Of a stretch of DNA of 41,762 nucleotides, positions 31,871-38,488 are shown piece after piece. The position numbers and the translations under genes are program-made. How positions within the stretch are numbered: the first letter of the stretch is position 1; every line of letters starts with the position of its first letter. This stretch comes from Comamonadaceae bacterium (GTDB lineage Bacteria > Pseudomonadota > Gammaproteobacteria > Burkholderiales > Burkholderiaceae_C): the NCBI GenBank assembly GCA_947378785.1, contig CANCLK010000023.1, positions 1-41,762 on the forward strand. The letters are read 5' to 3'. A model generated the notes under the pieces. It had not been told where the DNA came from. It ran no database searches and saw nothing but the letters and a program-made list of their open reading frames with translations.

Positions 31871-33340
31871 TTACTTCGCTGCGGCTTTCCAGTCGGCGAT
31901 TTTTCGTGCCGGTCCGGTCAGCTCCAAGATGTGCAGGCCGGTGTTGGCCCGGTCAACGATGTAGATGTAGCCGCGCTCATCAACTTCCACATTGTTGGTT
32001 TGAATCGCGCGCTTGGTGGCTGCTGCGGTGTAAGGCAGTTTGCCGAGCATGCTAGCGGGGGTATCGAGCACGACAGTTTCGGCGTTCATGCCGGGGATGT
32101 AATAAGCGATTTCTTTCGGGGTGAAGGGGTCACGAACATCCAAAGCGCGAACGCCGGCATTGAAGTGCGAGAAAAACATGATCTTTTTGTGAAAGACCGG
32201 TGCCGTACTCTCATTGGATGAATGCGCGCCGAAGCGACCGCCACGCGAGCAAAAATTACCGCTTTTTTCAGGAACGGTCCAACTGGAAACGCCGAAGGGT
32301 TTTTTTTCTGTACTGATGTCAATAAACCAGACCATTTGCCGGCCTTCCAGGCATTCTTTTTGAATCGCCTCATCGGTCACGACGATGAAGTCACGCTTGC
32401 GGCCCAGCAAGTTCTTTTCGAACTCTGGGACGTCCATGTCGAGCATTGGAAACACCGTGTGCGCACCGTGCATGGGTGGCAGATCGAGCCGGGCAATCTG
32501 TGGTGCCAGCAGGTTTTCAGGTGTCGGGTCTTTCGCGCCGTTCAGGAGCTTCTCCCGGTCCACGATCTGCAGCGCGCCTTCGGTGTTGGTACCGTAGCCA
32601 AAAAATACGCGGTTCCCTTTGGGTCCGGTGGAAATGGCGCCATGCAGCGACATGGGGACGTCGCCGCCTGCGCCCGGTTGCTGTCCGACCAAGCCAAAGT
32701 CCCGGATGAAGACGGGTTTCGCAGGGTTCGACAAGTCGTAAATCTGCGTCATGCGGTTGGTTCGCCATTGCGGATTGCCCGAGACCAGATAGGCAATGCC
32801 GGTGTCACATTCCCAGAAGTTTTTGTGTGTTCCTTTCAGTCCCTTGCCGATGGTGGTCAGGAGGGATGGTTTGGCCGGTTCGCTGACATCCCAGATCTCA
32901 TGGGACTGGTTGCCGAAGACCCGCAGCATGTAGAACTTGCTCTTGTCTGCTTTGGGCAAATCAGCGCCGCTACAGATACGTACCATCTGCGCGCCGCCTT
33001 GTTCAGCCTTGCCCTCTTCGCCAGGAATATGCGACAGGTACTTAGGGCGCTTGGGGTCGGTCACGTCAATGATGGAGGTGCCGTTGTCTTCCAGCTTGCC
33101 CGTCAGTGGGTTGAGCTTTTTGTCGCCGTGGTGGCCGATGTAAGCGATCCAACGATTGCCCTGTTTTTGAATCGTTGGCTGATAGGCGGTGCGGGCCTGC
33201 AAGTCGCTGTAGCCAACGAGTTTCATGTTGCGCGATTCGGGCTTTGTGGTATCCGCCGCAGGTCCGGCGGCCATCGCTGCGACAGACATCGCCGTGAGAG
33301 ACAGTAACCACGAGAATCGTTTGAAGCCAATGCGGATCAT
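31871..33340 (-). CDS. LVIVD-repeat beta-propeller protein, exported
   Basis: The 489-residue protein has a signal peptide (cut near MAAMAAGPA) and repeated blade-like elements of the LVIVD type: GTSIIDVTDPKRPKYLSHI, EIWDVSEPAKPSLLTTIG, QIYDLSNPAKPVFIRDFG, ALDVRDPFTPKEIAYYIPG and a final YIYIVDRANTGLHILELTG. It also contains ECDTGIAYLVSG and CSRGGRFGAHSSNE, giving possible disulfide and metal or ligand sites. Such proteins are periplasmic or surface propellers with few known functions. It is placed between a KstD-like flavoprotein and the cupredoxin gene in one leftward run. Its role is unknown. Confidence 0.85.
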   Translation of the reverse strand: MIRIGFKRFSWLLSLTAMSVAAMAAGPAADTTKPESRNMKLVGYSDLQARTAYQPTIQKQGNRWIAYIGHHGDKKLNPLTGKLEDNGTSIIDVTDPKRPKYLSHIPGEEGKAEQGGAQMVRICSGADLPKADKSKFYMLRVFGNQSHEIWDVSEPAKPSLLTTIGKGLKGTHKNFWECDTGIAYLVSGNPQWRTNRMTQIYDLSNPAKPVFIRDFGLVGQQPGAGGDVPMSLHGAISTGPKGNRVFFGYGTNTEGALQIVDREKLLNGAKDPTPENLLAPQIARLDLPPMHGAHTVFPMLDMDVPEFEKNLLGRKRDFIVVTDEAIQKECLEGRQMVWFIDISTEKKPFGVSSWTVPEKSGNFCSRGGRFGAHSSNESTAPVFHKKIMFFSHFNAGVRALDVRDPFTPKEIAYYIPGMNAETVVLDTPASMLGKLPYTAAATKRAIQTNNVEVDERGYIYIVDRANTGLHILELTGPARKIADWKAAAK

Positions 33341-33436
33341 GATTTACCCCTGAGAAATGACAGGTTACAAAGTGAACCGGTGCATTGTTGTGTCGTCAGT
33401 TGCATTGATGGCCTAGGGTTTTCCATCGGTTCCGGT

Positions 33437-35146
33437 TTATTTTCTGGCTTGATTCGACGCATGGCGCGCCGCTAGGTAGGCGAAGGTGAGCGCCGGGCCC
33501 AGTGTGATGCCAGGCCCGGGGTAGGCGCCCTCCATCACGGAGGCCATGTCATTGCCGCAGGCGTACAGGCCGGGTATGGGCATGTCTCCAGACCCCAGCA
33601 CCCGAGCCTGATCGTCGGTGACGATACCGGCAGACATCCCCAGATCAGCAGGCCAAACCTTCACGGCATAAAAAGGTCCGGCTTGAAGCGGGGCCACACA
33701 TGGGTTGGGGGTTTGATCGGCATCGCCAAGATGGCGTTGGTAGGCGTTGCTGCCGCGTCCAAACTCAGGGTCTTTACCTTCACGTGCGTTCGTGTTGAAG
33801 TGGTCGATAGTCAAGCTCAGCGTGTCGGGCGTGATCCCCAGCTGCACGGCCAGGTCAACCATGCTGGACGCGCGTATGAGATAGCCCTCCTTGACGGCGG
33901 CCTCTACTGACAAAAAGAGGGAGAAGGGCTTGATGCGGCCAAGCCCGTACTTCCAAAGAAAACGGCTGTCACACAGCAGGAAGGCGGGCACAGCCGTCGC
34001 TGCGTTGGCGAGTTGGGCGCGCACGAACTCATGGTACGAAACGGCTTCATTGACGAAGCGTTTTCCGTTGGAGCCGACCGCTATCAATCCCGGTTTTGAG
34101 CGGTCCGTCACGGTGTGTGGAAAAACGCCTTGGCTGCCATCGCGCCGCGTGAAGGTCGAAGCGGGCACCCAAAAAGCCCCGGCCTCGGTCAACTCGCTCA
34201 GCCGGCCGCCCGCATCCAGTGCCAACTGTGCTCCGCGAGCAGATGTGCCCGGCTTCACAGTAGCCGATAACGTGCCCGCAGCGGTAGGCACAAAGCGGGC
34301 CCGCAAGTCGCCGCCGTGCGAGAGACCACCCGTGGAGAGAATGACGCCTTGCCGTGCCCGGATCAAGGTCGTCGTGCCCAGCGCTGAAACCTCCACGCCA
34401 CAGACGCGCCCATCCTCTTGGGTGAGTCGTTCCACGGAGATCCCGGTGCGCACGCAGACACCGAGCTGACGTGTTGACAGCAGCAGGCGTCCTGCCAATG
34501 CGTTGCCAAGGTAAAGCGTGGTTCCTCTGCGAGCGCTCAGGCGTTGAAGGGCATAGCGCGACAGCAAACCTGCCACATGCAGCGCTGAGCGCCAAGAGCG
34601 CGTCATTCGTCGCAGGTGTGGGATGTCTTGCCGGCTGATCATCATGCCGCCGAACAGCGTGAATTCTGGCAGCGGTCCGCGCAGCATATTGAACGCGGCC
34701 CCCAGAACGCTGGCGTCAAAGGGTTCTGGTTCCAGCACGCGGCCACCCAGTGTGGCGCCGGGTAAATCGGGGTAATAGTCGGGGTAGGTGGTGACCGGCT
34801 GCAGACGCAGCGCGGTGTGGGTTTCCAGATAACGCACGGCCTCGTCGCCATGCGCCAGAAAGGCATTCAATCGTTCGGGCGCAACGCCTGGCACGGTTGC
34901 CGCAAGGTAGGCGCGTGCCGCCTCGAGGCTGTCGGGCCGGTTGCCCGTGGCTGCTTTGTGGTTCGCCGGAATCCAGACCATGCCACCCGAAATAGCGGTG
35001 GTGCCGCCGACGACAGAGGCGTGCTCCAGCAGCAGTACTGAGCGCCCTTCTGCCGCAGCCACACAAGCCGCCGTCATGCCGGCTGCGCCGGCGCCAACGA
35101 CAATCACATCCCAAGTTTCCACATCCATCCTTTCGTGTTTTTCCAT
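33437..35146 (-). CDS. KstD-like FAD-dependent oxidoreductase (fumarate reductase flavoprotein superfamily)
   Basis: The 569 residues start with the Rossmann motif DVIVVGAGAAGMTAA (GxGxxG at 18-23), then VVGGTTAISGGMVWIPAN, and end with the FAD-capping PGPGITLGPALTFAYLAARH. The arrangement matches 3-ketosteroid delta1-dehydrogenases and related 3-oxo-steroid or enone-type dehydrogenases in which FAD removes hydrogens alpha/beta to a ketone. The middle domain is the fumarate reductase-like substrate cap. No signal peptide is seen. It begins 17 bases after the LysR gene in the same direction, and no other steroid gene is in the window, so the substrate could equally be a cyclic ketone or another terpenoid. 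Confidence 0.88.
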   Translation of the reverse strand: MEKHERMDVETWDVIVVGAGAAGMTAACVAAAEGRSVLLLEHASVVGGTTAISGGMVWIPANHKAATGNRPDSLEAARAYLAATVPGVAPERLNAFLAHGDEAVRYLETHTALRLQPVTTYPDYYPDLPGATLGGRVLEPEPFDASVLGAAFNMLRGPLPEFTLFGGMMISRQDIPHLRRMTRSWRSALHVAGLLSRYALQRLSARRGTTLYLGNALAGRLLLSTRQLGVCVRTGISVERLTQEDGRVCGVEVSALGTTTLIRARQGVILSTGGLSHGGDLRARFVPTAAGTLSATVKPGTSARGAQLALDAGGRLSELTEAGAFWVPASTFTRRDGSQGVFPHTVTDRSKPGLIAVGSNGKRFVNEAVSYHEFVRAQLANAATAVPAFLLCDSRFLWKYGLGRIKPFSLFLSVEAAVKEGYLIRASSMVDLAVQLGITPDTLSLTIDHFNTNAREGKDPEFGRGSNAYQRHLGDADQTPNPCVAPLQAGPFYAVKVWPADLGMSAGIVTDDQARVLGSGDMPIPGLYACGNDMASVMEGAYPGPGITLGPALTFAYLAARHASNQARK

Positions 35147-35163
35147 CTGATCGGGCGCCGGTT

Positions 35164-36099
35164 TTACAGCAGGTTAACCCCTTGCCAAACGCCCGACTGC
35201 GTTAACTCGATGACGGTTTCACGCAGCTCCGTGCGAACCGCTGCCGCAGCAGGTGAGAGGCGTCCGGGATCGACCGAATACAGGTAGTTCGAGCGTTTCA
35301 TGCTGGCATCCGAAAACGCGAGGGTACGCCAGCCCACGCGCATTTGGCCTTCAAGGATGGCCGCAGACATGGGCTTGACCGTGACACCCATGCCGTCGCG
35401 CACGCAACTCATCAACAGCGACAGTGAATCAATTTCGGCCACGATATTCATGGGCAAGTTGCGCTGTTCGAACTCAGCTGTGATGCGGCGGCGAAGACCA
35501 TGAATGCCCGTTGGGAGAATGAGCGGCAGCAGGGACACTTCCGCGCAGCTCAGGTTTTTTCGAAATTTTGGAATCAGGTCACTGCTGTCTGGCAGCATCA
35601 CAAACAGCTCCTCTTCAACCAAGGGTTCAGAGGGCATTTCCGGGATCGCGTCATGGCCGAATAAGATCGCCAAATCGAGCTGCGCCTGCCGCATCATTTG
35701 CCCCAAATGACCGCTCATGCCTTCAACGACATTCAGCACGATGCCCGGAAATTTTTCGCGGACGCGACGCATCAGCGGTGCACCCACGGCACAGACCGTG
35801 GTGGACGCCAGTCCGACGGAGACCATGCCGTGTATGGAGCCTGGCTCTTGGCGCGCAATCGAAAGTGCTTGGTCAAGTTGGCGCAGCATGAAGCGCGCAT
35901 GTTGGTGCAATGCGGCGCCGTTCGCGGTCGGCGTCACGCCTTTGGCCGTCCGAATCAGTAGGGGTTTTCCCACCTCCGCCTCGAGCTTGGCGATGTGCTG
36001 GCTCAGCGAGGGTTGTGCAATGAACAACTGGCGCGAGGCTTTGGCCAAGCTGCCGCACTCGACGATCCGAACAAAATATTTGAGCTGTCTTAGGTCCAC
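35164..36099 (-). CDS. LysR-family transcriptional regulator
   Basis: With GTG 36099 as start (GGAG six bases before) the protein has 311 residues and opens VDLRQLKYFVRIVE, the usual LysR beginning; a TTG two codons earlier is less likely. The helix-turn-helix is SLAKASRQLFIAQPSLSQHIAKLE, and the effector domain follows (about 90-300). It resembles Nac/CbbR-like members. It is divergent from the ABC importer operon and heads the leftward run with the KstD-like gene. A near-perfect palindrome 28 bases upstream is the likely binding site, so it may control both directions. Confidence 0.94.
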   Translation of the reverse strand: MDLRQLKYFVRIVECGSLAKASRQLFIAQPSLSQHIAKLEAEVGKPLLIRTAKGVTPTANGAALHQHARFMLRQLDQALSIARQEPGSIHGMVSVGLASTTVCAVGAPLMRRVREKFPGIVLNVVEGMSGHLGQMMRQAQLDLAILFGHDAIPEMPSEPLVEEELFVMLPDSSDLIPKFRKNLSCAEVSLLPLILPTGIHGLRRRITAEFEQRNLPMNIVAEIDSLSLLMSCVRDGMGVTVKPMSAAILEGQMRVGWRTLAFSDASMKRSNYLYSVDPGRLSPAAAAVRTELRETVIELTQSGVWQGVNLL

Positions 36100-36126
36100 G
36101 TACAACTCCGACGCGTTAAGTTTTTT

Positions 36127-36149
36127 GGCTATAAGAAATTCCTATAGCC
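36127..36149. promoter_or_regulatory. LysR-type operator palindrome
   Basis: GGCTATA (36127-36133) and TATAGCC (36143-36149) are exact complements around a nine-base centre that itself contains GAA-A-TTC, giving a near-perfect 23-base dyad. It includes T-N11-A spacing as in LysR binding sites. It lies in the 136-base spacer, 28 bases before the LysR start and 86 bases before the receptor start. AT-rich sequence follows (AAAAAATATTTT near 36158-36170). Confidence 0.7.
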
Positions 36150-36235
36150 AGTCTCAGAAAAAAATATTTTACCTTTTGCTTGCCAAGTCATACGATGCGA
36201 CAAAGTGGCTCGATAACTCAATTCAAGGAGACAAC

Positions 36236-37504
36236 ATGAAAAATGCCAATCTAGAAAATGCAGACGACTCATTGAACCAGCGTCGCAAGATGCTCAAGAC
36301 CGGTGCGCTCATAGCGGGCGGCGCTGTGTTGGGACTGCCAGGCGTCGTCGGGGCTCAAGCTGAAAAAATCAAGATTGGCCATCTGACCCCTCTGACTGGA
36401 TTTTTGGGTGCACTGGGTGAGTACGCCGTGATGGGCATCAAGATGGCGGCAGACGAAATCAACGCCAGCGGCGGTGTGATGGGTCGCCAGCTTGACGTCC
36501 GGAGCGAAGACTCGGTGAATCCGCAGGTCGCATCGACCAAAGCGCAGCGCATGATCGAGCGTGATGGTGTGGCCGTCCTGATGGGTGAGATCAACTCGGC
36601 CTCTGCGCTGACCATTTCCCAGGTCGCCGCTCGCAACAAGAAGTTGTTCATGAGCATCGGCGCACGTTCTGATGCCCTGCGCGGCAAGGACTGCAACCGC
36701 TACACCTTTCACGTTGACATTCCCGTCACGGTGATGGTCAACGCCGCAGGCGAGGCACTGGTGCGCGAGGGCTTGGTCAAAGGTAAAAAAATCTTCAGCC
36801 TGACGGCCGATTACCTGTTTGGGCATGACCTGTCGCGCCAAGCCAAGCGTTTCTTTGCTGCCAATGGCGGCAACCAGATCGGCGACGAGTTGGTCGCCAC
36901 AGATGTGACCGACTTCAGTCCTTACTTGCTGAAGATTCGGCAAGCCAAGCCCGACATGGTGGCGACCAACTTGGCGGGCAATCAGGTCACCATTTTCGTC
37001 AAGCAGTACGCCGAGTTTGGCTTGCCTTACCCCGTCGCCGGCTTCAACCTCAACACGGCCGATGCATGGGCTACTGGCGAAGGCAATTTGGGCGGTATCT
37101 GGCCGACCGTTTGGCACCATGAAATCAAGACGCCAGGCACACAAACCTTTGTCGCCAACTTCACCAAGAAGTACGGCAAGATTCCCGAGAACCACGCTTG
37201 GATCGAGTACGTCTCGCTCAAGATGATGGCGCAGGCCATGAACGCCACCAAGTCCACCGACAGCGAGAAACTGATCGCCTACTTTGAGTCGCAGGCCGAG
37301 TTCGACATTCTCAAAGGGCGCAAGGCCTACTTCCGCTCTTGGGACCACCAGTTGATGCAGGAGGCCTATCCATTCACGGTCAAGCCCAAGGGGCAGTCCA
37401 AGAACAAGCAGGACTTCTTGCTGTTTGGTGAAGCGGTGCCCGCCCCGAGCCAGCCGCTTGAATTGTTGGCACCGACCAAGGCAGATAACACCTGCAAGAT
37501 GTAA
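36236..37504 (+). CDS. Branched-chain-type ABC importer, periplasmic substrate-binding protein
   Basis: From ATG 36236 (AAGGAG upstream) the product has 422 residues. The N-terminus has a Tat-like QRRKMLKTG motif and hydrophobic stretch, with a cut near VVGAQA. The mature part starts KIKIGHLTPLTGFLGALGE and continues as a type I periplasmic binding protein (AADEINASGGVMGRQLDV, VLMGEINSASALTISQVA, DYLFGHDLSRQAKRF). The frame is open from 35717, but that part overlaps the LysR gene and is not coding. It feeds the permeases and ATPases encoded downstream. Relatives take up aromatic acids, amides or amino acids; the cupin and aldehyde dehydrogenase genes downstream favour a catabolic substrate. 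Confidence 0.94.
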   Translation: MKNANLENADDSLNQRRKMLKTGALIAGGAVLGLPGVVGAQAEKIKIGHLTPLTGFLGALGEYAVMGIKMAADEINASGGVMGRQLDVRSEDSVNPQVASTKAQRMIERDGVAVLMGEINSASALTISQVAARNKKLFMSIGARSDALRGKDCNRYTFHVDIPVTVMVNAAGEALVREGLVKGKKIFSLTADYLFGHDLSRQAKRFFAANGGNQIGDELVATDVTDFSPYLLKIRQAKPDMVATNLAGNQVTIFVKQYAEFGLPYPVAGFNLNTADAWATGEGNLGGIWPTVWHHEIKTPGTQTFVANFTKKYGKIPENHAWIEYVSLKMMAQAMNATKSTDSEKLIAYFESQAEFDILKGRKAYFRSWDHQLMQEAYPFTVKPKGQSKNKQDFLLFGEAVPAPSQPLELLAPTKADNTCKM

Positions 37505-37507
37505 ATC

Positions 37508-37551
37508 GGCAGGACCGCCACGGGGGCCATAGCGCTCCCCGGTGGCCTGCC
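37508..37551 (+). terminator. Intercistronic GC-rich hairpin after the receptor gene
   Basis: GGCAGG (37508-37513) pairs with CCTGCC (37546-37551), with GGGG/CCCC pairing inside. It is four bases after the receptor stop and has no T-run, so it is more likely an attenuator or mRNA-stabilising stem that keeps receptor expression above that of the permeases than a full terminator. Confidence 0.6.
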
Positions 37552-37612
37552 CTTGGTTTCCCGTTACCAGCTACGGCAGCGTTCGCGCGCCTATTTTTTC
37601 CTTTGGATGGTT

Positions 37613-38488
37613 ATGGAACTCGTGTTTTTGCTGGAGCAGGTCGTCAACGGTCTGGTGCTGGGCGGTTATTACCTGTTGCTGGCTCTCGGACTCTCGCTGA
37701 TTTTCAGTGTTGGCGGCATCGTCAATCTGGCGCACGGTGCGTTTTACGCGCTAGGCGCCTATGTTTCGCTGGAAGTCATCAAGCACGTGGGCTTTGGCGC
37801 CAGCATCTTCATCACCCCGTTGGTTGTTGGTCTGCTGGGGATCTTGTTTGAGCGCTTCTTGTTGCGTCGCTTCTATTCGGCCGATCCGATCCTCAGCCTG
37901 CTCGTGACCTTTGGCCTGGCCTTGGTGGCAGAGCAATTCATCCGCATGGTCTGGGGTGCTGCACCGCTGCAGTCCACCATGCCACCAGAGTTCAAGGGTC
38001 AGCTCATTGTGGGCGACATGATGTTCTCGAGGTACCGGCTCTTCATCTTGGGTGTGGTCGTGGTGGTCATGAGTGGCATTTGGTTGCTGCTGCACAAGAC
38101 CGCGTTTGGCCGTGTGGTGCGCGCTGGCGTGCAAAAGCCCGACATGGTGGCGGTGCTGGGCATCAAGCTGCAGCCTTACATGACCGCGATCGTGATGCTG
38201 GGTGTGGCCACCGCCGCGCTGGGTGGCGTGCTGTTCGGGCCGATTGCGGTGGTGCATCCAGCCATGGGCACAGAGATCATGACCGTTGCCTTCGTGGTGG
38301 TGGTGATTGGCGGCCTGGGCAGCTTCTGGGGTGTGGTGTTGGCGGCACTGTTGGTGGGGGTGGTGCGCGGTATCACCATCCATTTTCAGCCGGCCGCTGG
38401 CGAAGCCTCTATGTACGTGCTGATGTTTCTGGTGTTGATGTTCCGGCCGCGGGGCTTGTTGGGTGAGCGCATCGAACGTTTTGAATGA
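37613..38488 (+). CDS. Branched-chain-type ABC importer, LivH-like permease
   Basis: The product (291 residues from ATG 37613) has about eight membrane helices with the LivH signature NGLVLGGYYLLLALGLSLIFSV followed by GIVNLAHGAFYALGAYVSL, and later VAVLGIKLQPYMTAIVMLGVATAALGGV and GSFWGVVLAALLVGVVRG. The frame is open from a TTG at 37553, but the extra residues (RQRSRAYFF and so on) do not match family starts. The stop overlaps the next gene's ATG as ATGA. It pairs with the LivM part of the fused protein to form the membrane channel. Confidence 0.93.
   Translation: MELVFLLEQVVNGLVLGGYYLLLALGLSLIFSVGGIVNLAHGAFYALGAYVSLEVIKHVGFGASIFITPLVVGLLGILFERFLLRRFYSADPILSLLVTFGLALVAEQFIRMVWGAAPLQSTMPPEFKGQLIVGDMMFSRYRLFILGVVVVVMSGIWLLLHKTAFGRVVRAGVQKPDMVAVLGIKLQPYMTAIVMLGVATAALGGVLFGPIAVVHPAMGTEIMTVAFVVVVIGGLGSFWGVVLAALLVGVVRGITIHFQPAAGEASMYVLMFLVLMFRPRGLLGERIERFE

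Noticed and set aside
32222..33307. Long plus-strand open frame of 361 codons
   Set aside because: It is antisense to the LVIVD-repeat gene, has no recognisable domain and results from the codon bias of the GC-rich opposite strand.
35717..36235. N-terminal extension of the ABC receptor frame
   Set aside because: It would overlap the LysR gene and its control region and bury the signal sequence; ATG 36236 has a strong ribosome site.
36269..37348. Minus-strand open frame of 359 codons
   Set aside because: It lies fully antisense to the ABC receptor gene, whose family features and ribosome site are clear.
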